NCBI GenBank assembly: GCA_947258715.1
Contig: CAMYJH010000003.1
Coordinates: 16,059 to 80,058 of the forward strand
Source: an uncultured Gammaproteobacteria bacterium
GTDB lineage: Bacteria; Pseudomonadota; Gammaproteobacteria; HK1
Reading direction: 5' to 3'
Length of the DNA stretch: 64,000 bases
The notes under the pieces: model-generated
What the model was told of the DNA's origin: nothing
Databases searched by the model: none
The model's input: only the letters and a program-made list of their open reading frames with translations
Translations under genes and position numbers: made by a program
In this document: piece by piece, positions 29,567-38,387 of the stretch
Position numbering within the stretch: the first letter of the stretch is position 1
How the letters are laid out: the number at the start of each line of letters is the position of its first letter

Positions 29567-30085
29567 TCAAATCTGCGACTTAGGCGCCGCCAGCTGCTCT
29601 TCGGTCCGTTCGGCAAGATGTTTCTTATAAAGCGCTTCGAAATTCACCGGAGCAAGAATAAACGGGGGAAAGCCCCCCCGGATGACCAGGTCGGACACGA
29701 CCTCGCGACTGTAGGGAAACAGAATACTGGGGCAGTAGCTTCCCAGCGTGCGCCCGATTTCATTGGAGGCGAGACCGCTAATGCCGAATACTCCCGCCTG
29801 ATTGACTTCGGCCAGAAAGGCCGTTCTCCCATTCACGCTCAGGGTCACCGTTACCATCAAGACCACTTCGTACTCACCGGAAGCGACCTCTTTGGCTTCG
29901 GTTCGCAACTGCATTTCTGCGTTAGGATTCCACTCGGCCCTAAAAATTGTGGGCGAGTTAGGTGTCTCGAAGGAGATATCTTTGCAATAGATCTTTTTGA
30001 TGCTGAACTCGCCGCCCGGTGGTGACAGCTGGAATTCCCGGCCGAGGTCGGTGAGCGATTCGGGCATGTTTTCGATCCCCTCCAT
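29567..30085 (-). CDS. secB: Protein-export chaperone SecB
   Basis: Tetrameric cytosolic chaperone that keeps preproteins unfolded and delivers them to SecA. The 172 residues show family blocks FSIKKIYCKDISFETPNSP, EVVLMVTVT, AFLAEVNQAGVFGI, LGSYCPSILFPYSREVVSDL and GGFPPFILAPVNFEALY. A start at the seventh residue (Met) is also possible. In enteric bacteria grxC lies between the rhodanese gene and secB; it is missing here, with only 38 bases separating them. Confidence 0.96.
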   Translation of the reverse strand: MEGIENMPESLTDLGREFQLSPPGGEFSIKKIYCKDISFETPNSPTIFRAEWNPNAEMQLRTEAKEVASGEYEVVLMVTVTLSVNGRTAFLAEVNQAGVFGISGLASNEIGRTLGSYCPSILFPYSREVVSDLVIRGGFPPFILAPVNFEALYKKHLAERTEEQLAAPKSQI

Positions 30086-30123
30086 GACGGCCTGCTATGC
30101 ACAGGCTCGACGCCGCTGAGAAC

Positions 30124-30558
30124 TCATCCTTTCACCAGCGGCAGGTTGGACGCTTCCCAGGCGGCGATTCCGCCGTTCAGGCTATAGACCTTTGAAAATC
30201 CACGGCGAAGGAGCGCAGCGCCGACTCGCGCCGAGTCGCCGCCAGTTTTGCAAGCCATTATGATGGGCCGGTCCCGGTGCTTCTCAAGTTTCTGAATCCG
30301 GTCATTGAGATAGCTCTGTGGAATATGCACAGAGTTGAGTATATGGCCTTGCTTGTATTCGATATCACTGCGTACGTCCAACACCACGGCATCATCGCTG
30401 TTAATAAGGCGCGTGGCGTCGCTTGGATTGACCTTTCGGACTCCGCGGCTTCTCCCCTGGAAAAGCGTCCATACCAAGGCTCCAAGGATAACGAAAAAGG
30501 CCATGGAAAGCCCCGGATGGTTGCCGAAGAATTCCAAAACCCTCTGTGTCGTAATCAT
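30124..30558 (-). CDS. Membrane-anchored rhodanese-like protein (YibN type)
   Basis: A 144-residue protein starting at ATG 30558 (a longer reading to 30624 has no support). One N-terminal transmembrane helix (LSMAFFVILGALVWTLF) is followed by a single rhodanese domain from about residue 45 with the active-site cysteine in MACKTGGDS and the C-terminal GGIAAWEASNLPLV. Sulfur transfer is the family activity; the physiological partner is unknown, though the E. coli relative YibN is a membrane protein at the same locus next to secB. It is the first gene of the rhodanese-secB-gpsA unit and is divergent from envC. Confidence 0.9.
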   Translation of the reverse strand: MITTQRVLEFFGNHPGLSMAFFVILGALVWTLFQGRSRGVRKVNPSDATRLINSDDAVVLDVRSDIEYKQGHILNSVHIPQSYLNDRIQKLEKHRDRPIIMACKTGGDSARVGAALLRRGFSKVYSLNGGIAAWEASNLPLVKG

Positions 30559-30797
30559 GCTTTCGTGCGCTTGATCTTCAATTCGAACCGAGGCGAGGTT
30601 AGCGGGAAGTGAACGCTCAGGCAACGTGCCTTCTCAGCACTGTGGCGGAGCGGGCCGTAAAGTTGCGGCAGCAGATTTCCTGCCGGACAATGCGGTCACG
30701 TTCGAGATGCCATATTGAACACGGTCCCTTCGCTTGAATCGTTGCGCCCCTCGCCTCCGCGTCCCGCCGCCTTTGCTCTTGCACGGCCTTGGGTGAA
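30559..30797. other. Divergent intergenic region, rhodanese / envC
   Basis: About 240 bases between two divergent transcripts. In enteric genomes this place holds gpmM, which is absent here. I see no RNA gene, repeat or convincing -35/-10 pair; both promoters presumably lie within it. Confidence 0.4.
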
Positions 30798-32042
30798 ATG
30801 ACGCTCCCGCTCAGCCAGAAGAGATCAAAAGCAACGGCCCGCGGAGTCAATGCACCCGCCTGTAGCCGATTTGTCATGCTAATTCTGCTGCCGATGTTAT
30901 TTGCCGCAACCACGATTGCGGACCAATTGCCTAGCGACCCCAAGGAGGCCGAAGCGCAGCTCGACGAGGTACGGGAACGAATCAAGGCCATGAGCAAGCG
31001 TCTGACCGCGGACCGCCGCGATCGCGATGCCCTGGCCAGTGCGCTTCACCGCGCGGAGCGCCGGATTTCGGATCTTTCCCGAGAACTGGGTGAAATCGAG
31101 GCGCGCCTGGCGACCAAGCGAACCCATCTCAAAAGCCTCAAACGTAATCGCCACCAGCGTCGCGCTTCCGTTGGGGTGCAGCGCCAGGAGCTGAAGCGGC
31201 ACGTTCGCGCAGCTTACATGCTGGGGCGACAAGATCGGCTCAAACTTCTGCTCAATCAGGAGGACCCGGCCGCCGTATCTCGCGCCTTCACGTATTATGA
31301 GTACTTCAACCGTACCCGCGTTCGGCGCATTCAGGCACTGCGCCAGGAGATTGCAGCGCTGGCGCAGATCGAGACCGGCATTCGCGAACAAACCCGTGAG
31401 CTTAAGCGCTTGAAACAACGTAACGCCAAAGCCAGGGCGTCTCTGGAAAGCGAGTACGGCCGGCGCCGGGAGGCCGTTGCCACGCTCAACGCCCGGATCC
31501 AAAAGACCGGGTCTCAGATGGCGCGTCTGCAAGAGGACGTGCGCCGGCTGTCGCAGCTGATCAAAAAGCTGGAGCAGGAGCTGGCCGACTTGAGCATTCC
31601 TCTGGAATTTCAGCAAACGCCATTTCCCAAGCTCAAGGGCAGGCTCAGCTGGCCGATAAGGGGCAGGATCCGCCATCGCTTCGGAACTCCACGCGAAGGC
31701 GGTGACCTAAAATGGCAGGGCGTCGTTATATCGGCTAGACGCGGAGAGCCGGTAAAGGCAATCTCCTACGGCCGTGTCGCCTTCGCGGACTGGCTTCGCG
31801 GCTTCGGATTTCTGGTCATTCTCGACCACGGCGCCGGCTACATGAGCCTCTACGGATACGCCCAGACGCTCAGTCGGGAAGTGGGCGACTGGGTCCAGGC
31901 CGGCGAAATCATCGCTTCCGTCGGCGACAGTGGCGGGCAGGCAGAGACCGCGCTTTACTTCGAAATTCGGCATAATGGGGTGCCCGCCAACCCCGCGGGA
32001 TGGTGTAGCCGAGACTCCATGGCCACCCTTGTAAGTCCTTAA
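30798..32042 (+). CDS. envC: Murein hydrolase activator EnvC, degenerate LytM domain
   Basis: Periplasmic activator of cell-division amidases. An N-terminal signal (basic region, then MLILLPMLFAATTIA), a long coiled coil at about residues 45-270 rich in Arg/Glu/Lys, and a C-terminal LytM/M23 domain (about 290-410). The zinc-binding residues of true M23 peptidases are lost: KWQGVV replaces HxGxD, SLYGYA and LYFEIR lack the histidines. This is the hallmark of EnvC-like activators rather than enzymes. ATG 30798 gives a basic n-region; a TTG at 30789 or a Met at 30876 are alternatives. ctpA follows after 73 bases. Confidence 0.92.
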   Translation: MTLPLSQKRSKATARGVNAPACSRFVMLILLPMLFAATTIADQLPSDPKEAEAQLDEVRERIKAMSKRLTADRRDRDALASALHRAERRISDLSRELGEIEARLATKRTHLKSLKRNRHQRRASVGVQRQELKRHVRAAYMLGRQDRLKLLLNQEDPAAVSRAFTYYEYFNRTRVRRIQALRQEIAALAQIETGIREQTRELKRLKQRNAKARASLESEYGRRREAVATLNARIQKTGSQMARLQEDVRRLSQLIKKLEQELADLSIPLEFQQTPFPKLKGRLSWPIRGRIRHRFGTPREGGDLKWQGVVISARRGEPVKAISYGRVAFADWLRGFGFLVILDHGAGYMSLYGYAQTLSREVGDWVQAGEIIASVGDSGGQAETALYFEIRHNGVPANPAGWCSRDSMATLVSP

Positions 32043-32115
32043 ATGCCGCGGGTATGCTAGATTTTTAATCGTTGACCGCCGACTTCGGGGCAATGGTCAC
32101 CGGGAGATAAATTAA

Positions 32116-33444
32116 ATGACGTCCATTTACCGCAGTCTATTTGTTCTCGCAGTCGGGTTTGTGCTCGGTACGGCGCTTACCGTGGGACACGGTGTGTTCG
32201 CCGACCGAAACGTGGAGTCCGCCTCTCTACCGCTCGAGGATCTGCGCACCTTCACCGAGATCTTCGCCAAAATTAAGAACGACTACGTGGAACCGGTGGA
32301 GGACAAAAAGCTCCTCGAAAACGCAATCCGGGGCATGCTCTCCGGACTGGACCCACACTCTGCATACCTGATTCCCGAGGATTACCGGGAGTTACAGGCG
32401 GGGACCAGCGGTGAATTCGGCGGATTAGGGATCGAGGTCGGGATGGAAGACGGCTTCGTCAAGGTGATCGCACCGATAGACGATACCCCCGCCAAGCGGG
32501 CGGGCGTCGAGGCCGGCGACCTGGTCATTCGCCTGGACGAGACGCCGGTCAAGGGCATGACCCTGGCGGAAGCGGTAAAGATTATGCGCGGTAAACCGGG
32601 CACCGACATCACTCTTACCATAGTGCGCGAAGGTGAAGACAAGCCACTCAAAATCACCATAACGCGGGACGTGATCAAAATTACCAGCGTGAAAAGCGAA
32701 ATGGTCGAGCCCGGCTATGGCTATCTCAGAATCACTCAGTTCCAGTCCCGCACCGGGGAAAGCGTGCGTGACCAGGTCGCCAGGCTCAAGCAATCCAACG
32801 GCAATCAGCTCAAAGGACTGGTGCTCGACTTGAGAAGCAATCCAGGTGGCGTTCTCAGTGCCGCGGTGTCCGTGAGCGACGCCTTTCTGAAAAAAGGGAT
32901 CATTGTCTACACGGAAGGTCGACTTGACGACGCCAAGCTAAAGTTCAACGCAAAGCCCACCGATATCCTTGAAGGCGCGCCCATTGTCGTTTTGGTCGAC
33001 GGCGGGTCAGCGTCAGCATCGGAAATCGTGGCCGGCGCGCTGCAAGACCACAAGCGCGCCATCGTGATGGGCGAAAAGACCTTCGGCAAGGGATCGGTAC
33101 AGACCATACTGCCGATGGAGAACGGCTCGGCGCTGAAGCTAACTACCGCGCGCTACTACACGCCGGCCGGAAAATCGATTCAGGCAAAGGGAATCGAGCC
33201 TGATATCAGGATTGACCGGGTGAAGATTTCTATGGCGGATGGGTCGGCAGACACCGGCCGGGTCAAGGAGTCCAATCTGGCGCGTCACCTGGACAACGGC
33301 GATGAAAGCAACGACAGCAGCGATCCAAAGCGCTCCGCCAGCGACGATGCGAAGAAGGCGCCGCTGGCGCAGCGCGACTACGGCTTGTATGAAGCGATCA
33401 ACCTGCTCAAGGGCCTCAGCATACTGCGTGCCGCGCAGCTCTAA
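32116..33444 (+). CDS. ctpA: Carboxy-terminal processing protease (S41)
   Basis: Periplasmic serine protease of the CtpA/Prc family. An N-terminal hydrophobic signal (LFVLAVGFVLGTALTVG) is followed by a PDZ domain at about residues 95-180 (GGLGIEVGMEDG, SPIDDTPAKRAGVEAGD-like stretch) and the S41 domain. The catalytic serine lies in GGSASASEIVAG and the lysine in GEKTFGKGSVQT. The low-complexity acidic/basic tail (about 375-420) precedes a conserved-looking end. The gene sits between envC and yibQ, suggesting envelope or division-protein turnover (inference). Confidence 0.94.
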   Translation: MTSIYRSLFVLAVGFVLGTALTVGHGVFADRNVESASLPLEDLRTFTEIFAKIKNDYVEPVEDKKLLENAIRGMLSGLDPHSAYLIPEDYRELQAGTSGEFGGLGIEVGMEDGFVKVIAPIDDTPAKRAGVEAGDLVIRLDETPVKGMTLAEAVKIMRGKPGTDITLTIVREGEDKPLKITITRDVIKITSVKSEMVEPGYGYLRITQFQSRTGESVRDQVARLKQSNGNQLKGLVLDLRSNPGGVLSAAVSVSDAFLKKGIIVYTEGRLDDAKLKFNAKPTDILEGAPIVVLVDGGSASASEIVAGALQDHKRAIVMGEKTFGKGSVQTILPMENGSALKLTTARYYTPAGKSIQAKGIEPDIRIDRVKISMADGSADTGRVKESNLARHLDNGDESNDSSDPKRSASDDAKKAPLAQRDYGLYEAINLLKGLSILRAAQL

Positions 33445-33525
33445 GGCCAACGTATATTTCCGTCGCGCCGCCCTTCGGGGCGGCGCGGCCGCTTCCGCAC
33501 CCACCCACGATTCCCGCTGCTTTCT

Positions 33526-34503
33526 ATGAGCGCTTGCGTCGACCGCCGCGCCCTGCTGCCGGCGCAGCGCGGCATCATTGCGATCCTGCTTTGCCTCCTT
33601 GCAGGCGCTCCAGGCTCATCGCTCCAGGCCGCACAGCAGCCGCAAATCAGCATCATCATCGACGATATGGGAAACCAGCGCGAATCGGGCCTAAAGGCGG
33701 TGGCACTTTCCGGGCCAGTGGCTTACGCCTTCCTACCGCACACGCCGCACGCTGCAGAGCTCGCCGAGGCCGCGCACCGCAATGGCAAGGAGGTGATTCT
33801 GCACATTCCCATGCAGTCACACTCCGGTCGTCGCCTAGGACCGGGCGGCGTGACCACGGCCATGAATCGCGTCGACCTGATGCGGGTAGTGAGCGCCGAT
33901 CTTCGCTCGCTTCCACACGTTTCCGGCGTCAGCAATCACATGGGAAGCCTGCTCACGCTACAGCGCAAATCGATGGGCTGGCTCATGGATTTGTTGCGAA
34001 TACGCGGAAACCTGTTCTTCGTCGACAGCCGCACCACCCGACTTAGCACCGCGCTGGAGGTGGCACAGCAGCGCGGTGTACCGAGTACTTCGCGCGACGT
34101 GTTCCTGGATAACGAGCTCAATCAAGGCTCGATCTCCCGCGCCTTCGAGCGCTTGTTGAGGATCGCCCGGCGCCGCGGCACCGCGCTCGCCATCGGCCAT
34201 CCCTACGACGAGACTCTGGCGGTGCTCGCGTACATGATTCCACGCTTAGAAGACCACGGAGTTCACCTGGTGCCGGTAGCGACGCTTATTCGCACCCGTG
34301 AGTCGCTGCGGCCGCCGATGCCGGCGGCCGCGCGCTTTCGTGCCGCCAAGAAAGCCGGTGTTGGAATGGACTACCGTCGCGTACATTTCATTCCGAAACG
34401 TCAATCAATCACTATCACTCGGCCAGGCCGCCAGCACCAGATAAACGCCCAAACCGCCGAGGAGCCAGGTCATCAGCGGCGCGCCGGCGATGATCCGCGG
34501 TGA
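33526..34503 (+). CDS. Divergent polysaccharide deacetylase, YibQ type
   Basis: A 325-residue probably exported protein with a hydrophobic signal (IIAILLCLLAGAPGSS) and a NodB-like deacetylase fold of the divergent type (SIIIDDMGNQ, VAYAFLPHTPHA, VILHIPMQSH, SNHMGS, FFVDSRTT, AIGHPYDETL). The motif IDDMGN and the conserved histidines are present, but the classical NodB motifs are not, and no substrate is known. It is third in envC-ctpA-yibQ. Its last 33 codons overlap the 3' end of ubiB on the other strand. Confidence 0.9.
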   Translation: MSACVDRRALLPAQRGIIAILLCLLAGAPGSSLQAAQQPQISIIIDDMGNQRESGLKAVALSGPVAYAFLPHTPHAAELAEAAHRNGKEVILHIPMQSHSGRRLGPGGVTTAMNRVDLMRVVSADLRSLPHVSGVSNHMGSLLTLQRKSMGWLMDLLRIRGNLFFVDSRTTRLSTALEVAQQRGVPSTSRDVFLDNELNQGSISRAFERLLRIARRRGTALAIGHPYDETLAVLAYMIPRLEDHGVHLVPVATLIRTRESLRPPMPAAARFRAAKKAGVGMDYRRVHFIPKRQSITITRPGRQHQINAQTAEEPGHQRRAGDDPR

Positions 34504-36075
34504 GAAGCCGTCCAAGCCAAGCAGCGCCGCGGCGCTCAAGATAAGCGCAGCGCCAACCACAGCAAGCACGGTGCGCTGATTGGACCTCCTGATTTCTAAT
34601 CTCACCCGCTCAATCTCTTTCGAGTTCATCTCAACCCGAAGCTTCCCGTCGCGGGCCTGGTGCAGTACCTCGAAGACCATTCCCGGCAGCGCCGGCAACG
34701 TTTCTCCCCAGCGCGGCGCATGCTTCTTGAGCTCGCGGATTAGGGCCCGTGACCCCAGCTGATCGCGCATCAACTCTTCCAGGAAAGGCTTGGCCGTTTT
34801 CCACAGATCCAGATCCGGGTAGAGCTCGCGACCGAGTCCCTCGATATTGAGCAGGGTTTTCTGCAGCAACACCAGCTGCGGTTGAACCAACATATTAAAG
34901 CGGCGGGCCGTCTGGAAAAGCCGCGTCAAAAGGTTGCCGAACGAAATTTCCTTCAACGGTCGCTCGAAAATCGGTTCACACACGCTTCGAATAGCCGCCT
35001 CGAACTCGTTGATACGGGTGCCCGGCGGAACCCATTCGGAAAGCACGTGCAGTTCGGCAACCCGATAATAGTCACGATTGAAAAAGGCGAGAAAGTTCTC
35101 CGCCAAGTAACGGCGGTCTTCCGGGGTCAGACTTCCCATGATGCCGAAGTCCACGGCGATGTAGGTGGGGCGTTCGGGGTTGTCTTTGGAAACAAAGATA
35201 TTTCCGGGATGCATGTCGGCGTGAAAGAAGTTGTGCTTCATTACTTGAGTAAAGAAGACTTCCACCCCGCGCTCGGCGAGCGCCTTGAGATCGACTCCGT
35301 GTTTGATCAGCGCTTCGGTGTCGCTTATCGGGATCCCGGATATGCGCTCCATGACCATGACTTTGCGGCCTGTATAGCGCCAGAACACTTCCGGCACATG
35401 GAGTAAATCCGAACCCTCGAAGTTTCGCCTCAGCTGTGAAGCGGATGCCCCTTCCCGGAGGAGGTCCAGCTCATCGAAAATGGTTTTTTCGTACTCGGCG
35501 ACGATTTCCCTTGGTCTCAGTCGGCGCCCGTGGCGCCAATACTTTTCAGCCAGGCCGGCGAGCAGGTAGAGCAGTCCGACGTCTCTACGTATCAGCTCCT
35601 CGATGCCCGGACGTACTACTTTGACCACTACTTCGGTGCCGTCTTTGAGCCGCGCCGCGTGAACCTGGGCGATGGAAGCAGACGCGATCGGCGCTTCGCT
35701 AAATTCGCTGAAGATCTCATCCAGCTTGCACTTAAGCTCCCGCTCGACGATTCGACGAGCGTGCTTTCCCGGAAAGGGCGGCACGCGGTCCTGCAGACTG
35801 GCGAGCTCCTCGGCGATGTCGTCGGGAAGAAGATCCGGGCGGGTCGACAGTATTTGGCCGAATTTGACGAAGATGGGCCCTAAGTCTTCAAGCGTCTGCC
35901 GAATACGAATACCCCGAGGCCGCGGCCGGCCGCGGAACCAGTTCCACGGCAACAGATAAAGCAAGAAGCTCACGGGCCTCAGCAGGTGAGTGGCAAACGC
36001 GATCTCGTCGAGACGGTGTCTGATCAGAACCGCATTAATGTGCACCAGCCGCAGCGCCTGACGAATACGTGTCAA
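34405..36075 (-). CDS. ubiB: Ubiquinone biosynthesis kinase-like protein UbiB
   Basis: ABC1/ADCK-family atypical kinase needed for ubiquinone synthesis. The 556 residues show KFGQILSTRPDLLPDD (the KxGQ signature, near residue 72), the alanine-rich loop ASASIAQVHAARL (about 128), the lysine in VVVKVVRPG, ADMHPGNIF and VDFGIMG for the catalytic and metal loops, and two C-terminal transmembrane helices that anchor it. Its start overlaps the ubiJ stop by four bases. It is the last gene of the dapF-to-ubiB operon and its end overlaps yibQ tail to tail. Confidence 0.96.
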   Translation of the reverse strand: MTRIRQALRLVHINAVLIRHRLDEIAFATHLLRPVSFLLYLLPWNWFRGRPRPRGIRIRQTLEDLGPIFVKFGQILSTRPDLLPDDIAEELASLQDRVPPFPGKHARRIVERELKCKLDEIFSEFSEAPIASASIAQVHAARLKDGTEVVVKVVRPGIEELIRRDVGLLYLLAGLAEKYWRHGRRLRPREIVAEYEKTIFDELDLLREGASASQLRRNFEGSDLLHVPEVFWRYTGRKVMVMERISGIPISDTEALIKHGVDLKALAERGVEVFFTQVMKHNFFHADMHPGNIFVSKDNPERPTYIAVDFGIMGSLTPEDRRYLAENFLAFFNRDYYRVAELHVLSEWVPPGTRINEFEAAIRSVCEPIFERPLKEISFGNLLTRLFQTARRFNMLVQPQLVLLQKTLLNIEGLGRELYPDLDLWKTAKPFLEELMRDQLGSRALIRELKKHAPRWGETLPALPGMVFEVLHQARDGKLRVEMNSKEIERVRLEIRRSNQRTVLAVVGAALILSAAALLGLDGFSPRIIAGAPLMTWLLGGLGVYLVLAAWPSDSD

Positions 36076-36731
36076 GATGACGACCCCGGCGCAGCGATAA
36101 TACGAGCGACGCGCTTCTCGATGCGCTCGACGTCGTCGCGCAGACGATCCACTTCAGCGGCGAAGTCCTCGAGTTCGTGCCGTGGGGGTGAAACTCTGAG
36201 CTCCTCCACCAAATACTCACCGCTGTCGGTGAGCAGCGTCTGCCGCATGTATTCACCCCAGGACAAGAAGGCGCGCGCCGCCCGTCCCATTTCGTGGGCC
36301 GCGATATCGCCAACGAAGCGGGAAAGCAGCTCTTCAAGATCGACATCGATGCGGCGAAACGCGTCGCGTAACGATTCCAGCGCCGCAACGTCACCGCTCA
36401 AGCGCACCTCGTCTCCAAAGCCCGCTTCGCCGCGGCGCATGGCCCCAACCATTCGCAGCAGCGCCGCTGGGCTGCCGTGAAAACCGATATCAGGCGAACG
36501 CGGGCCGAAGATCTCCTGCGCCTCACCGCGCTGGTAAAAAGTCACGCCGGTGACCGCGAGAGAAAAAAAGATCGTCACATCGATGCCGCTGAGTTCGAGC
36601 ATCACGAGCTTATCGCTCAGCGGCTGTAGCGATTCGAGAAACTCGGGATCCAGCTTGAGCGCTCGATTTATGAGCGCCTCGGCCAGCTGCAGGGGCGGCG
36701 TGGAGTCGATCACCCGAGCTCGCTCAGCCAT
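36072..36731 (-). CDS. ubiJ: Ubiquinone biosynthesis accessory factor UbiJ (SCP2 domain)
   Basis: Soluble lipid-binding accessory factor of the aerobic ubiquinone complex. The 219-residue form from ATG 36731 has an SCP2-like domain at about 15-115 (ALINRALKLDPE, MLELSGIDVTIFFSL, SPAALLRMVGAM, LSGDVAAL) followed by a helical/coiled-coil tail (ELEDFAAEVDRLRDDVERIEKR). The start lies 22 bases inside the RDD gene; a reading back to 37037 lies antisense-like within that gene and was rejected. It is placed directly between the RDD gene and ubiB. Confidence 0.92.
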   Translation of the reverse strand: MAERARVIDSTPPLQLAEALINRALKLDPEFLESLQPLSDKLVMLELSGIDVTIFFSLAVTGVTFYQRGEAQEIFGPRSPDIGFHGSPAALLRMVGAMRRGEAGFGDEVRLSGDVAALESLRDAFRRIDVDLEELLSRFVGDIAAHEMGRAARAFLSWGEYMRQTLLTDSGEYLVEELRVSPPRHELEDFAAEVDRLRDDVERIEKRVARIIAAPGSSS

Positions 36732-37207
36732 TCGTCCAGAGACACCCGCGACTCGTCTTCGACAACTACCACGGAATCGGAAAGCCAGTCGTGGGCAGCC
36801 CGCCGTCGCCGATCGAGAAACATGGTGAGCAGCGGAACGGCAGCCGGACCGGCGAGCATCAGCATCGCCACCGCGCGCCACAAGGCAACGAACACGTTGA
36901 GAGATGCGGCCCGCTTGCGCCGTAACACGCGGCAACCCATCAAAAGCTGGCCAGGCGTAGCCAGAAACCGCGCCCAGCTGAGCGTCATTGCCGCTACCAC
37001 GAGGACGACCGTCGGTAACAGCAGCGCCTCGCGCCATAGTCGCGCGACGGCATCGTACAGCTCGGCGCGGCTGCCAAGGTCAATTGCCTGAATTTCAATC
37101 CCGAGCCAGCTGAGCACCGCCGCCGCAAACGCCAGCAGCGTGAGGTCGATGGCCCCGGCGGCAACGCGCACGCGAAAACCCGCATAGGTGCCCGAATCGG
37201 CACTCAC
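36710..37207 (-). CDS. RDD-family membrane protein within the ubi operon
   Basis: A 165-residue protein with an RDD domain: [20 protein letters not shown] (Arg, Asp and a first helix), further helices around 55-78 and 105-125, and the [15 protein letters not shown] segment typical of the family. Its function is not known; some RDD proteins are ion antiporters. The ATG overlaps the ubiE stop by four bases and the 3' end overlaps ubiJ by 22, so it is translationally locked into the ubiquinone operon although it is not a known ubiquinone gene. Confidence 0.88.
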   Translation of the reverse strand: MSADSGTYAGFRVRVAAGAIDLTLLAFAAAVLSWLGIEIQAIDLGSRAELYDAVARLWREALLLPTVVLVVAAMTLSWARFLATPGQLLMGCRVLRRKRAASLNVFVALWRAVAMLMLAGPAAVPLLTMFLDRRRRAAHDWLSDSVVVVEDESRVSLDEWLSELG

Positions 37208-37950
37208 AGCTTGTAGCCTCGATGCAGCGCGACAATGCCGCCGGTAAGGTTGAAAAACTTGAGCCGTTCGAACCCTGCGGACTGCATCATTTCTTTGAGC
37301 TCTGCCTGATCCGGATGCATGCGTATGGATTCAGCCAGGTAACGGTAGCTCGCGGCGTCTCGTGCCACCACGCGCCCGAGCCAGGGGAGAACGCTGAAAC
37401 TATAGGTGTCGTACAGAGTTTTGAGCGCGGGAACGGTCACCCGGGAAAACTCCAGCACAAGCAGCCTGCCACCGGGTCGGAGCGCATCGTACATGGATTT
37501 CAGCGCGACCAGTTTTCGAGTGACGTTTCTCAATCCAAAAGCGATACAAATGCAGTCGAAGCTTGCCTTGGCAAATGGCAGCCGCTCGGCATCGGCGATT
37601 ACAAAATCCACGCCTTCCACTATCCCTTTGTCTATCATCCGATCCCGACCCCGCGAAAGCATCTCAGGATTGATGTCGGCGAGCACGACCCGCCCCGAGG
37701 CGGTGACTTTGGGTGCCAGTAGCAGAGTCAGATCACCAGTGCCGCCGGCAAGATCGAGCACGCGCTCCCCGGGGCGAACGGCGGCTGCGTCTATCGCAAA
37801 CCGTTTCCAGATTCGGTGCAGGCCCAGCGACATGAGGTCGTTCATCAAATCGTAGCGCTCGGCCACGGAATCGAACACCGAGCGCACGCGCCCAACCTTG
37901 TCGCTCTCAGCGACGCGCTCGTATCCGAAGTGTGTGAATCGATCCGACAT
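37204..37950 (-). CDS. ubiE: Demethylmenaquinone/2-methoxy-6-polyprenyl-benzoquinol methyltransferase
   Basis: SAM-dependent C-methyltransferase of ubiquinone (and menaquinone) synthesis. Of 248 residues: [19 protein letters not shown] near 25-43, SAM motif [13 protein letters not shown] near 65-77, [20 protein letters not shown], and the C-terminal segment [16 protein letters not shown]. The stop overlaps the RDD gene start by four bases; DUF971 is 22 bases upstream. Confidence 0.97.
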   Translation of the reverse strand: MSDRFTHFGYERVAESDKVGRVRSVFDSVAERYDLMNDLMSLGLHRIWKRFAIDAAAVRPGERVLDLAGGTGDLTLLLAPKVTASGRVVLADINPEMLSRGRDRMIDKGIVEGVDFVIADAERLPFAKASFDCICIAFGLRNVTRKLVALKSMYDALRPGGRLLVLEFSRVTVPALKTLYDTYSFSVLPWLGRVVARDAASYRYLAESIRMHPDQAELKEMMQSAGFERLKFFNLTGGIVALHRGYKL

Positions 37951-37972
37951 CTTTTATCCGAGTAAGCGCAGT

Positions 37973-38350
37973 TTATCCCGTCTCCCGTGATCCTGCCGTG
38001 CGCTTGTGGCCGGCGGCCTCGAGACGCTCGAGGTACGCCTGCCAGAGCGCGTCCTTGTTGCGACCGAGCCTCCAAAGCTCGTCCCAGGAGTACAGGCCGG
38101 TATCGTGTCCATCGTCGAAACACAAGCGGACCGCGTAGTTGCCGACCGGTTCGATGCGATCGATGGATACCTTCTCCTTGCCGATCTGCAGCACCTCCTG
38201 CCCGAGGCCGTGCCCGCGCACTTCCGCCGAAGGTGAGTAAACGCGAAGGTATTCCGCCGAGTACTCGAAGCGCTCTCCGGTTGCAAAAGCGACTTCCAGT
38301 ACCCGGGCTTCGCGGCGGTAGCTAATTACTGTAGGGGTCGGTCCGGGCAT
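37973..38350 (-). CDS. DUF971 / GBBH-like N-terminal domain protein
   Basis: A 125-residue protein made of one GBBH-like N-terminal domain (LEVAFATGERFEYSAEYLRV, VRLCFDDGHDTGLYSWDELW) followed by a short helical, basic tail. In eukaryotes this domain precedes the gamma-butyrobetaine hydroxylase catalytic domain; the stand-alone bacterial form has no proven function. It regularly lies between hslU and ubiE. The domain often binds a metal, but the canonical cysteine ligands are not evident here. Confidence 0.9.
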   Translation of the reverse strand: MPGPTPTVISYRREARVLEVAFATGERFEYSAEYLRVYSPSAEVRGHGLGQEVLQIGKEKVSIDRIEPVGNYAVRLCFDDGHDTGLYSWDELWRLGRNKDALWQAYLERLEAAGHKRTAGSRETG

Positions 38351-38387
38351 GACGACGCTTGGCTAAAGGGATAGAACGGTCCTGGTC

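Noticed and set aside
30798-32042. EnvC-type protein as an active M23 peptidase
   Set aside because: The zinc-ligand positions are changed, which is characteristic of the activator subfamily.
36732-37037. N-terminal extension of UbiJ
   Set aside because: Lies within the RDD gene on the same strand in another frame; the Ser/Arg/Gly-rich residues do not resemble UbiJ, and the Met at 36731 matches the family start.
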